Assembly: GCA_902628335.1 (NCBI GenBank)
Contig: CACOMO010000001.1
Location: 1 to 45,312, forward strand
DNA from: an uncultured Gammaproteobacteria bacterium
GTDB taxonomy: Bacteria; Pseudomonadota; Gammaproteobacteria; GCA-002705445; GCA-002716945
Reading direction: 5' to 3'
DNA length: 45,312 bases
The notes under the pieces are model-generated. The model did not search any database, was not told the DNA's origin, and saw only the letters and a program-made list of their open reading frames with translations. The position numbers and the translations under genes were made by a program. This document shows, in pieces, positions 34,569 through 41,588 of this stretch. The stretch's first letter is position 1, and every line of letters begins with the position of its first letter.

Positions 34569-35497
34569 TGAATTCTCTCTAATACATTCAATTTTGCAGA
34601 CCTTGCTCTGCGGTTTGTAGTAATTTCATTTAGTGAGGGTTTAATAGATTTTTTTATCAATTTAAACATTTTTGAGAGGAATTCTCCTTGAACAGGTAAT
34701 TTTTTAGGAGTTGATAGATTTCTATCTGTATGCACCAAAAAGTCCTTTATGACTCTATCCTCTAATGAATGGTAGGTAATGAGGACTAGTCTCCCACTAG
34801 GAGCTAAAATACGATAGGAGCTGTCCAATGCCTCTCTCAAAACATCTAGTTCTTTATTAATAAATATTCTTATTGCCTGGAAAGTTCTTGTAGCATTATT
34901 TATCTTGGTATCATACTTTATTTTGGGCACACATTTATTTACTATGCTGGCAAGTTGAGATGTTGAATTTATGATTGATAATTTTCTTGCAGATACAATA
35001 CCTCGAGCTATTTTTCTAGAATACCTCTCTTCACCATATTTCCAAATGATATCTGCCAACTCCTCTTCTTTAGCGTTGTTGATTAAGTCATGAGCACTAA
35101 TGCGAGAATTCTGATCAAACCTCATATCAACTCTTCCATTATTTTTAAAACTAAATCCTCTTTCTGCTGTATCTAGATGATGAGATGAAACGCCCAAATC
35201 AAAAAGAATTCCATTAACAGAACCATGAACACCCCAGTCTTTAGTGAATTTTTCGAGCTGTGAAAAACAACCATAATCTAATCTGAATCTCTTATCGCTT
35301 TTCAGTTTTTTGTTTAGAGATTTGAAAACATCCTGATCTTTATCTAATGAAAATAGCAAACCATTTTCTCCAATGTTTTTCAGGATTTCTTGTGAGTGAC
35401 CGCCGGAGCCAAAAGTAGCATCTATATAACAGCCGCTCTCTTTTATATTTAGAGAGTCTATTGATTGACCAAGCATTACTGGGATATGTTTTATCAT
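34565..35497 (-). CDS. rsmH: 16S rRNA (cytosine-1402-N4)-methyltransferase RsmH (MraW)
   Basis: SAM-dependent methyltransferase acting on C1402 of 16S rRNA. The 310 residues begin with HIPVMLGQSIDSLNIKESGCYIDATFGSGGHSQEIL, containing the SAM-binding motif. GILFDLGVSSHHLD, RGFSFKNNGRVDMRFDQN, TRTFQAIRIFINKELDVL and TYHSLEDRVIKDF are family signatures. It overlaps the J-domain gene by four bases and ftsL by four. In other proteobacteria it follows mraZ directly. Confidence 0.97.
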   Translation of the reverse strand: MIKHIPVMLGQSIDSLNIKESGCYIDATFGSGGHSQEILKNIGENGLLFSLDKDQDVFKSLNKKLKSDKRFRLDYGCFSQLEKFTKDWGVHGSVNGILFDLGVSSHHLDTAERGFSFKNNGRVDMRFDQNSRISAHDLINNAKEEELADIIWKYGEERYSRKIARGIVSARKLSIINSTSQLASIVNKCVPKIKYDTKINNATRTFQAIRIFINKELDVLREALDSSYRILAPSGRLVLITYHSLEDRVIKDFLVHTDRNLSTPKKLPVQGEFLSKMFKLIKKSIKPSLNEITTNRRARSAKLNVLERIQ

Positions 35498-35691
35498 TTG
35501 TGTTGAAGTTTGTGCTTTATTATCGTTTCATATGCTTGTTTGGCATCAATAAACATCTTTAACGAGGTTTGGTCGTCTTGATTTTTATCAGGGTGATATT
35601 TGTGAGCAAATTTTCTATATATACGTTTAATACTGTCCAGGTCCTCGTTACCTTTTATTCCTAAGACTCTATATGATTTCGATATGCTCAT
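35494..35691 (-). CDS. Stand-alone J-domain protein (DnaJ-like) within the dcw cluster
   Basis: A 65-residue protein that is almost nothing but a J domain: helix I (SYRVLGIKG), helix II (DLDSIKRIYRKFAHKYH), the HPD tripeptide at residues 33-35 that activates DnaK-type ATPases, and helix III (KMFIDAKQAYETII). There is no zinc finger, G/F region, membrane helix or client-binding domain. Its start shares a base with the mraZ stop (TAATG) and its stop overlaps the rsmH start (ATGA), so it is fully embedded in the operon. It may recruit a DnaK/HscA chaperone to a division or cell-wall factor, but its client is unknown. Confidence 0.88.
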   Translation of the reverse strand: MSISKSYRVLGIKGNEDLDSIKRIYRKFAHKYHPDKNQDDQTSLKMFIDAKQAYETIIKHKLQHK

Positions 35692-36143
35692 TATATTTTT
35701 ATATCCATCAAAATAGACTCTTCTGATTCTTCTGTTTCCTCAGCTCGCCATGCTGTTACACGTTTTTCCCAAATATCATTACTCCAGATCTCGAATTTTT
35801 CACCTTGGCCAATCATAGTGATTTGTCTCGTCATCTCTGCAAATGAACGTAGTGGTTTAGATAGCAGAATTCTCCCGTTGCTATCTAAATCAATATCTTC
35901 AGCATGACCTATCAATAATCTTTGTATTCTCCTGGCATTTTTATTAAAACTTGGTAAATCATTGATTTTTTCTTGAATTTTCCTCCAAGAAGTACTGGGG
36001 TATAGAAGGAGACACTTCTCTTCAGAATCAATCGTGATTACCATTTTACTATTTGATTGTTCGTCGATGACAGATCTATATTTAGTTGGGATAGTTAATC
36101 TACCCTTAGTGTCTAATCTAATATTTGTAATTCCTTTAAACAT
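35691..36143 (-). CDS. mraZ: Transcriptional regulator MraZ
   Basis: Conserved first gene of dcw clusters; a ring-shaped DNA-binding protein with two AbrB-like swapped-hairpin halves that represses its own operon in E. coli. The start at 36143 is preferred: MFKGITNIRLDTKGRLTIP is the canonical beginning, and the promoter places transcription so that this start has a leader of about 40 bases. An in-frame ATG at 36182 would lie almost on the transcription start and would make the repeat boxes coding. The resulting protein has 150 residues, the usual size. The second half repeats the motif as DIDLDSNGRILLSKPLR. Confidence 0.93.
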   Translation of the reverse strand: MFKGITNIRLDTKGRLTIPTKYRSVIDEQSNSKMVITIDSEEKCLLLYPSTSWRKIQEKINDLPSFNKNARRIQRLLIGHAEDIDLDSNGRILLSKPLRSFAEMTRQITMIGQGEKFEIWSNDIWEKRVTAWRAEETEESEESILMDIKI

Positions 36144-36146
36144 CCT

Positions 36147-36181
36147 TACCAAAAAATCCCACAAAAAAACATTTTTTACCA
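36147..36181 (-). promoter_or_regulatory. Probable MraZ operator: four phased 5-base boxes
   Basis: Read on the minus strand, TGGTA (36181-36177), TGTTT (36171-36167), TGGGA (36161-36157) and TGGTA (36151-36147) follow each other at exactly ten bases, with five-base spacers of A or T. E. coli MraZ binds TGGGN repeats separated by five bases in the leader of its own operon, so spacing, sequence and place all agree. One box (TGTTT) is a poor match. The last box adjoins the mraZ start, so bound protein could also block translation initiation. Confidence 0.65.
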
Positions 36182-36190
36182 TATATCAAC

Positions 36191-36219
36191 ACTATATGGC
36201 TTTTTCCTAGTACTTGCAA
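36191..36219 (-). promoter_or_regulatory. dcw cluster promoter upstream of mraZ
   Basis: TTGCAA (36219-36214), a 17-base spacer and TATAGT (36196-36191) form a good sigma-70 type promoter. Transcription should begin near 36184. This is the only strong promoter seen for the 17-kb minus-strand cluster that follows. Confidence 0.7.
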
Positions 36220-36242
36220 GAGATATGATGGTTAATAAATAA

Positions 36243-36267
36243 AGGTTTTTAGAGGTTTTTTAGGGTT
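36243..36267. repeat. Three phased repeats / A-tracts upstream of the dcw promoter
   Basis: On the plus strand AGGTT (36243), AGGTT (36253) and GGGTT (36263) are spaced by exactly ten bases, separated by runs of T. On the transcribed strand these are A-tracts in helical phase, expected to bend DNA, 24 to 48 bases upstream of the -35 box. They may act as an upstream activating element or as a distal set of MraZ-type boxes in the opposite orientation. Confidence 0.5.
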
Positions 36268-36320
36268 ACGAATATATTGTGCATATTTATCATACACTTA
36301 TCTAGATATCTTAAAAAATT

Positions 36321-36654
36321 TGAGAGTTAGCCTATAAGCCGGGTTCTGTCTTGTGTGACTATTCATCTAGGATCACCGTCACCGGTGACCTCAAGCAGCC
36401 TACCATATAGTTAGTCAAGGACGTGACATATCCTATAAATTTGCCTTGCTCCTGACGGGGTTTGCTTTGACCAGAATCAGTTACCTGTTTCTGCGGTGAG
36501 CTCTTACCTCACCTTTTCACCCTTACTGAGATAATCAGCGGTTATTTTCTGCAGCACTTTCCGTAGATTCGCATCTCCCAGGTGTTACCTGGCGTCATTG
36601 TCCATGGAGCCCGGACTTTCCTCTGTATAACAGCAGTCACAAAGCTAACTCTCA
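36321..36654 (-). ncRNA. rnpB: RNase P RNA (type A)
   Basis: Catalytic RNA that matures tRNA 5' ends. Read on the minus strand, GAGGAAAGTCCGGGCTCC forms the 5' half of the core, AGGTAAGAGCTCACCGC-type sequence and GGAGCAAGG the specificity part, and CCTAGATGAATAGTC plus ACAGAACCCGGCTTAT the conserved 3' end. The two ends (36644-36654 and 36321-36331) are perfectly complementary over 11 bases and make helix P1, which sets the borders at about 334 nucleotides. AATTTTTT follows the 3' end without a local hairpin. A position just upstream of mraZ is known from Pseudomonas and relatives. Confidence 0.97.
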
Positions 36655-36659
36655 AGCTA

Positions 36660-36687
36660 ATTATAAATTTTTGTCAGATCAAATCAA
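36660..36687 (-). promoter_or_regulatory. rnpB: rnpB promoter
   Basis: TTGATT (36687-36682), a 16-base spacer and TATAAT (36665-36660). The predicted start, six to seven bases on, falls on the first base of helix P1 at 36654, supporting both the promoter and the 5' end of the RNA. Confidence 0.7.
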
Positions 36688-36695
36688 TCAGATAG

Positions 36696-37493
36696 TTATT
36701 TTTTTGCGATTATGTATGCTAACCATCCTGGATCAGCATCACACTTTCTTGTCTTGTAAAATCTCTCAGTTTCCTCGTCCTTCTTCGCATCCCACCCCTG
36801 CATATAGAAATCTACTGATTTAAAACCTGATTCATTAAGGCATTCTTTTATCTCCATTAAAGACCACAGTCTCCATTCATACTTGAATGCACGGTTTATT
36901 CTTGATTTATCCTTAAATTCAAAATGAATAAAGCATGTTAAGTCATTAGTGATAGGATTAAATGAATGCTGATCCCATACATAAGTAAAGTTCTTATGTT
37001 TTGTTCTTTCCTCTAATTCTTGATGTGCTTCGTATCCACCAAAGGCATCTAAAATAAATAAACCATCTTTTTTAAGACACTTGTATGTATTTTTAAAATA
37101 TTTCTTTAGCTTATCTCTTGTTTTGAAGACCCAATAACTAAAATTACACGCGCTTACAATGTCAACCCTCGGGGATTTATAACTAAGTGAATCACCATAT
37201 ATAAGATGTAGGCGTTTTTTCTGCTCGGTATTAAGGTCAGCGCTGCTTACATTTTTTGCATAATTTAGAATTTTTTTATCCAGATCAATTGCGTAAGAGA
37301 TCGCTGAAGAACTACATTTTACCCACTCCACTGATATTTTACCAGATGCACAGAAATCCTCTCTCAAGCTAACTGCATCCCTATTTGCAGATTTTTTAAA
37401 CATTTTTTTATAAAAACTTACTTCAAATTCTACATTCTGAACTGATTCTTCATATAGCTCATATTTGTCAGCTTTTTGAGCCAGCTTTTTCAT
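36696..37493 (-). CDS. Class I SAM-dependent methyltransferase, substrate unknown
   Basis: A 265-residue methyltransferase of Rossmann type. The SAM motif is REDFCASGKISVEWV (a variant of the LREDFCGTG form seen in a proteobacterial family of unknown substrate), followed by an acidic strand end YAIDLDKKIL and ACNFSYWVFKTRDKLKKYF, then LKKDGLFILDAFGG as motif post-I. The N-terminal YELYEESVQNVEFEVSF block is typical of that family. It begins two bases after dusA and is probably co-transcribed with it. Its substrate cannot be inferred; a tRNA or small-molecule role would be a guess. Confidence 0.8.
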   Translation of the reverse strand: MKKLAQKADKYELYEESVQNVEFEVSFYKKMFKKSANRDAVSLREDFCASGKISVEWVKCSSSAISYAIDLDKKILNYAKNVSSADLNTEQKKRLHLIYGDSLSYKSPRVDIVSACNFSYWVFKTRDKLKKYFKNTYKCLKKDGLFILDAFGGYEAHQELEERTKHKNFTYVWDQHSFNPITNDLTCFIHFEFKDKSRINRAFKYEWRLWSLMEIKECLNESGFKSVDFYMQGWDAKKDEETERFYKTRKCDADPGWLAYIIAKK

Positions 37494-37495
37494 AT

Positions 37496-38440
37496 TTAAT
37501 GCTCCTTAAATTTCCTTAATTCATTCACATTTAAATCTTCGCTAATTATTTGATGGAGAAGCTTTTTCCATTTCTTTGACTTCGATGTATTATAATACAA
37601 ACCAAACAAATGTCTTAATATTAAATAATTAGAATTATGATGCTTCAATAATTGAATCGCATCAAGATATTTTTCTACTATTTCTGATCTAGACAGTTGA
37701 AAATCTTTTCCATCTAAATGATTCTGTAATCTCTGAATGAAGATTGGGTCACTATAAATTTTTCTACCTATCATTACTCCATCAAATATATCTAATTTTT
37801 CTTCTATTAATTCTATCTCCTCAATACCACCGTTAATTATAAACTCTAAATCAGGAAACATGTTTTTTATTGTCTCCGCATCTTGATATCGTAATTTTGG
37901 AATTGATCGATTTTTCTTTGGACTCAGGCCTCCTAATATTGCATTTCTTGCATGGATAATGAATTTCCTACAACCCACAGCACGAGTTTCTGTGATTAAA
38001 TTAATCAATAAATCCAAGCTCTCGTCATAATTTAGACCAAGTCTTGTTTTTATAGATATCGGAATATCAGAATGTTCATTTATTTCTGTAACAATTGAAG
38101 ATAAAATTTTTGGCTCTTTCATGAGGCATGCACCAAAAGCACCTTTAATAACTTTGCTACTAGGGCAGCCAACATTTATATTCAATTCATCATAACCGTT
38201 AGCTTCAATTATTTTAGCGCATTTCGCGAACTTTTTTGGGTCTGATCCTGCTAATTGTATCGATATATGATGCTCATTTGTGTCAACTTTATAGTTTCTC
38301 CTATCTGTGAACAAGTATGCATCACAAGTAGTCATTTCTGTAAATAAATTGATGGAATCAGAGATGCTTCTGATAAGTATTCTAAAAAAAATATCAGTTC
38401 TTCCCACCATTGGTGCAATATATGTTTTATTTATTTTCAT
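37496..38440 (-). CDS. dusA: tRNA-dihydrouridine(20/20a) synthase DusA
   Basis: FMN enzyme that reduces uridines 20 and 20a in the tRNA D-loop. The start at 38440 (MKINKTYIAPMVGRTDIFFR) matches the family; an upstream ATG would add 28 hydrophobic residues and overlap the divergent mobA. The 314 residues include LAGSDPKKFAKCAKI, the active-site block NVGCPSSKVIKGAFGACLMKEP with its catalytic cysteine, ISIKTRLGL, IIHARNAILGGLSPKKNRSIPKL, and EFIINGGI. The C-terminal HLFGLYYNTSKSKKWKKLL helix is DusA-like rather than DusB- or DusC-like. Confidence 0.95.
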   Translation of the reverse strand: MKINKTYIAPMVGRTDIFFRILIRSISDSINLFTEMTTCDAYLFTDRRNYKVDTNEHHISIQLAGSDPKKFAKCAKIIEANGYDELNINVGCPSSKVIKGAFGACLMKEPKILSSIVTEINEHSDIPISIKTRLGLNYDESLDLLINLITETRAVGCRKFIIHARNAILGGLSPKKNRSIPKLRYQDAETIKNMFPDLEFIINGGIEEIELIEEKLDIFDGVMIGRKIYSDPIFIQRLQNHLDGKDFQLSRSEIVEKYLDAIQLLKHHNSNYLILRHLFGLYYNTSKSKKWKKLLHQIISEDLNVNELRKFKEH

Positions 38441-38493
38441 GAAATATAATTTTATTATACTAGAAAAGTATTTTCTAATGATAAAATAAAAAA

Positions 38494-39099
38494 ATGAATC
38501 TAGATCAACATAACTTAAGTACACTCATACTTGCAGGAGGCAAAGGGTCAAGGATGAAGGGTGTTGATAAAGGATTGATCAATATTGGTGGGAAATATAT
38601 CATTGAGTATTTGGTAAGTATTTCGTCTATGTACTCTTCTGGTGTTTTTGTAAACGCAAATAGAAATCACGAGGAATACAAAAAATTAAACTGTAAAATT
38701 ATAAAAGATATTCTTGAGGGCTATCAAGGACCGCTTTCAGGCATTTATTCTGGGCTTTTACAAATAAAAACAAATTATATGATTACATTACCATGCGATG
38801 GTCCATTTTTATCAGATGAATATTTCAAAAGAATGCTGGAAAAGCCTCTTAATGATAAAATAAGATGTGCGTTCTCGAACAATAGACTTCAACCTGTGTA
38901 TGCATTAATACCAAAGAAATGTGTCAATACGCTCAAGTTATTTCTTGAGGGCGGCGGGAGAAAAATAGATAAATGGTATAAACAATATGGTTATGAGGTC
39001 ATTGATTTTTCTGATATGGAGGAAATGTTTATAAATGTGAATACAGAAGAAGAATTGTTACAATATAAAAATGAAATTAAGAAGAGATTATTAGGATGA
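38494..39099 (+). CDS. mobA: Molybdenum cofactor guanylyltransferase MobA
   Basis: MobA joins GMP to molybdopterin to form the bis-MGD cofactor of DMSO-reductase-family enzymes such as formate dehydrogenase. The 201 residues start with the nucleotide motif LAGGKGSRMKGVDKGLINI and contain LEGYQGPLSGIYSGL, LPCDGPFLSDEYF and NNRLQPVYALI. It is the first gene of the rightward C1-cofactor string and overlaps the flavoprotein gene by four bases (ATGA). The linkage suggests a Mo-dependent C1 enzyme, probably formate dehydrogenase, encoded elsewhere. No clear ribosome binding site precedes the ATG. Confidence 0.9.
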   Translation: MNLDQHNLSTLILAGGKGSRMKGVDKGLINIGGKYIIEYLVSISSMYSSGVFVNANRNHEEYKKLNCKIIKDILEGYQGPLSGIYSGLLQIKTNYMITLPCDGPFLSDEYFKRMLEKPLNDKIRCAFSNNRLQPVYALIPKKCVNTLKLFLEGGGRKIDKWYKQYGYEVIDFSDMEEMFINVNTEEELLQYKNEIKKRLLG

Positions 39100-39626
39100 C
39101 AAAACCTGAAAGGATAGCTTGGGGCATCACTGGTTCTGGCCATTATCTTAAAGAATCTATGCAGATAATTGACAAATTATCGAATGTAGATCTTTTTTTA
39201 AGCAAGGCTGGAGAGGAGGTTCTCAAATGGTATGACTATGATTTAAAAGAGTATAAGAATAAAGGTGTTAAGATCTTTAAAGATGTCACTGCTAGCTCAG
39301 CTCCAGTTAGTATGCTCTATGATGGGGTTTATAGATGTCTTATTGTGTCACCTGCTACATCTAACACAGTTGCTCAAATGGCATTTGGATTTTCTGATAA
39401 TTTAATTACTAATATGTTTGCACAAGCTGGTAAGTGCAGAATTCCATCTATAGTCTTTGCATGTGACACTGAGCCAACTGTTATAACTCAGGCACCAAAA
39501 AAAATGGTAACACTATATCCAAGAAAAATAGAATTAGATAATTTCAAAAAACTAAAATCTTTTGACGATGTAAGCGTAGTAGATAATGTCGATGATCTCA
39601 AAAAAGCAATAGAGAAAATAAAATGA
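39096..39626 (+). CDS. Flavoprotein, probable dihydromethanopterin reductase (DmrB/archaeoflavoprotein-like)
   Basis: A 176-residue flavoprotein of the PF02441 fold. IAWGITGSGHYLKESM near the start is the FMN phosphate loop, LIVSPATSNTVAQMAFGFSDNLITNMFAQA is the conserved substrate-flavin region, and FACDTEPTVITQAPKKMVTLYPRKIELDN matches the archaeoflavoprotein group. Homologues in methylotrophs and Burkholderia, and DmrB of Methanosarcina, reduce dihydromethanopterin to tetrahydromethanopterin, the last step of making that C1 carrier. The gene is coupled on both sides by ATGA overlaps. The exact reaction is inferred from family and context. Confidence 0.75.
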   Translation: MTKPERIAWGITGSGHYLKESMQIIDKLSNVDLFLSKAGEEVLKWYDYDLKEYKNKGVKIFKDVTASSAPVSMLYDGVYRCLIVSPATSNTVAQMAFGFSDNLITNMFAQAGKCRIPSIVFACDTEPTVITQAPKKMVTLYPRKIELDNFKKLKSFDDVSVVDNVDDLKKAIEKIK

Positions 39627-41032
39627 CTAAAAATCACATTCTTTTTATTACAGGAAAATTGGCAGAAAATAATCTATCTAAGGTGCTAAATAGAATCGAG
39701 AATAAAGAGTTCACTTATGAAATAAGGTGTGTAAACATTAATGTAGCTGCCTTAATGACAACAGAACTTATTGCCAAGAAGATGGGTCCTATTAATGGAT
39801 TTGATAAAATAATTATTCCGGGTAAAGCAAGAGGTGATATCAAAGAGTTAGAGAAGAATCTTGGTATACCGACTGAAAGAGGCCCAGAGGAATTGAAAGA
39901 TCTACCAGCCATGTTTGGTGGCGAAAGTCTAAAATATGATCTAACACAATATGAGGTTCATATTTTCGCTGAAATAACAGATGCGCCAATGCTTGATATA
40001 GATAGTATTTTGGATCTAGCGCGAGAATATCAAAGAAATGGTGCAGAGGTCATCGATATAGGTTGCTTACCTAATCAAAATTTCCCACATCTTACTGAGA
40101 CTATTCAAGAACTAAAACGTAACAAATTTTATGTCAGTATTGACTCACATAAGAGAGAAGAGATTATGGAGGGTTCAAAAGCAGGTGCTGACTATGTACT
40201 AAGTTTAAAGAAAGATAATTTTGATATTCTTGATTCAATTAGTTCGACACCTGTAATAATTCCCAATTCGACTGATGATTTTGATAGTCTTGTTTGGTGC
40301 ATAGAGAAATGTAAAGCCGATAATAGAAATTTTATTGCCGATCCTATTCTCGATCCTCTTAATTTTGGGTTCACTGATTCTCTCATGAGATATCATAAAC
40401 TACGTCAAATGTATCCAGATATAAACATTATGATGGGAACGGGCAACATAACTGAATTAACCCATGCTGATACAAGTGGTATTACCGCAATATTGATGGG
40501 AATCATTACAGAACTCAAAGTTAATCATATTTTAACTGCTCAGGTTAGTAATCATTGTAGAACAGTAATTAGAGAGACGGATATAGCAAGACGCATCATG
40601 CATGCAGCTGCAAAAAATAATGTTACACCTAAACATATTGATAATGGCCTTCTTGTGAATCATGCTGCTGAGCTGAATAAAGTTACATCTGAAGAAATTG
40701 AAGAATTGTATAAAAAAGTAAAGGATAAAAACTACCGAATAATACTTTCTAAAGACGGTATAAACCTTTTCAATAAATCAGGGAGAATCGTGGCTGATGA
40801 TCCTTATGATTTCTATGACTTCATTGATGTAGAAGGTGATATTGGTCATGCTTACTACTTGGGTATAGAATTAGCAAGAGCACAAATAGCATTTCAATTG
40901 GGGAAAGAATATGAACAGGATGAGGAGCTAGAATGGGGTTGCTTACTCGACAAAGAAACAGATGACAAAATGGAATTTAAAGAGACCAGATCTACATACA
41001 AAAAGAAAAATAAAAACAATGAAAATCCATGA
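39623..41032 (+). CDS. Dihydropteroate-synthase-related protein of the tetrahydromethanopterin pathway
   Basis: A 469-residue protein of the family annotated as dihydropteroate-synthase-related (TIGR00284 / DUF6513), found in methanogens and methylotrophs. The N-terminal region (about 1-110) is specific to the family (ILFITGKLAENNLSKVL; IIPGKARGDIKELE). The barrel domain (about 115-310) has the pterin-site blocks NGAEVIDIGCLPN, FYVSIDSHKREEI, NFIADPILDPLNFGF and MMGTGNITELTHADTSG. In Methylobacterium a homologue is needed for C1 metabolism. It probably handles pterin-arylamine coupling in tetrahydromethanopterin synthesis, but its reaction is not settled. Overlaps the DUF447 gene by 14 bases. 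Confidence 0.85.
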   Translation: MTKNHILFITGKLAENNLSKVLNRIENKEFTYEIRCVNINVAALMTTELIAKKMGPINGFDKIIIPGKARGDIKELEKNLGIPTERGPEELKDLPAMFGGESLKYDLTQYEVHIFAEITDAPMLDIDSILDLAREYQRNGAEVIDIGCLPNQNFPHLTETIQELKRNKFYVSIDSHKREEIMEGSKAGADYVLSLKKDNFDILDSISSTPVIIPNSTDDFDSLVWCIEKCKADNRNFIADPILDPLNFGFTDSLMRYHKLRQMYPDINIMMGTGNITELTHADTSGITAILMGIITELKVNHILTAQVSNHCRTVIRETDIARRIMHAAAKNNVTPKHIDNGLLVNHAAELNKVTSEEIEELYKKVKDKNYRIILSKDGINLFNKSGRIVADDPYDFYDFIDVEGDIGHAYYLGIELARAQIAFQLGKEYEQDEELEWGCLLDKETDDKMEFKETRSTYKKKNKNNENP

Positions 41033-41588
41033 AGTAATTATAACAAGCTGTGACAAAGCTAATAATCATCATATTGCACCGATGGGAATAAATATTATAG
41101 GTGATGAGGTCATTGTCAGGCCTTTCAAGCCCTCTAAAACTCTTGATAATATCAGAGAAACGAAATCTGCAGTTGTTAATTTTATCGATGATGTTCGTGT
41201 CTTTGCAGGTATAGTGACTGGCGCAAAGAGAAAATGGGGCCTTAAAAAAATCAGGGGTGATCAAGTGATGAGGCTAGATGATACAAATTCATATTTTTTA
41301 CTTCGTGTAAATTCAGAAAATGACGATCAAGTAAGACCAAAGATAACATGTGATATCCTTGATAAGAAGATGTATAGACCATTTCTTGGTTTTAATCGTG
41401 CACAGTTCTCTGTTATTGAAGCAGCAGTACTTATAAGTAGATTAGGAATGATACCAATGGATAAGATTTATAAAGAATTAGAATACTTAAAAATTGGTTT
41501 AGATAAAACTGCTGGCAAAGTTGAACTTGAAGCCTGGTCTTGGATAGAAGCAAAATTACAAAATTTTGAAATTGAAAATGACTCCTAG
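41019..41588 (+). CDS. DUF447 family protein of the C1-cofactor cluster
   Basis: A 189-residue protein of the DUF447 family, which folds as an FMN-binding split barrel and is restricted to methanogens and bacteria with tetrahydromethanopterin. The start at 41019 is chosen because MKIHEVIITSCDKANNHHIAPMGI is the family's beginning; an earlier in-frame ATG adds 19 basic residues inside the previous gene. Other features are RPFKPSKTLDNIRETKSAVVNF and the C-terminal helix RLGMIPMDKIYKELEYLKIGLDKTAGKVELEAW. Genetic work in Methylobacterium ties this group to methanopterin synthesis; the reaction is unknown. Confidence 0.85.
   Translation: MKIHEVIITSCDKANNHHIAPMGINIIGDEVIVRPFKPSKTLDNIRETKSAVVNFIDDVRVFAGIVTGAKRKWGLKKIRGDQVMRLDDTNSYFLLRVNSENDDQVRPKITCDILDKKMYRPFLGFNRAQFSVIEAAVLISRLGMIPMDKIYKELEYLKIGLDKTAGKVELEAWSWIEAKLQNFEIENDS

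Noticed and set aside
36144-36182. Longer mraZ form starting at 36182
   Set aside because: It lies almost at the predicted transcription start and would make the phased boxes coding, and the added residues do not match the family start.
36313-36320. Intrinsic terminator after rnpB
   Set aside because: A run of six T follows, but the adjacent stem is the long-range P1 helix of the RNA, not a local hairpin, so no terminator is claimed.
38441-38524. 28-residue N-terminal extension of dusA
   Set aside because: The extra residues are AT-rich translation of the divergent spacer and the mobA start; the family begins at the internal methionine.
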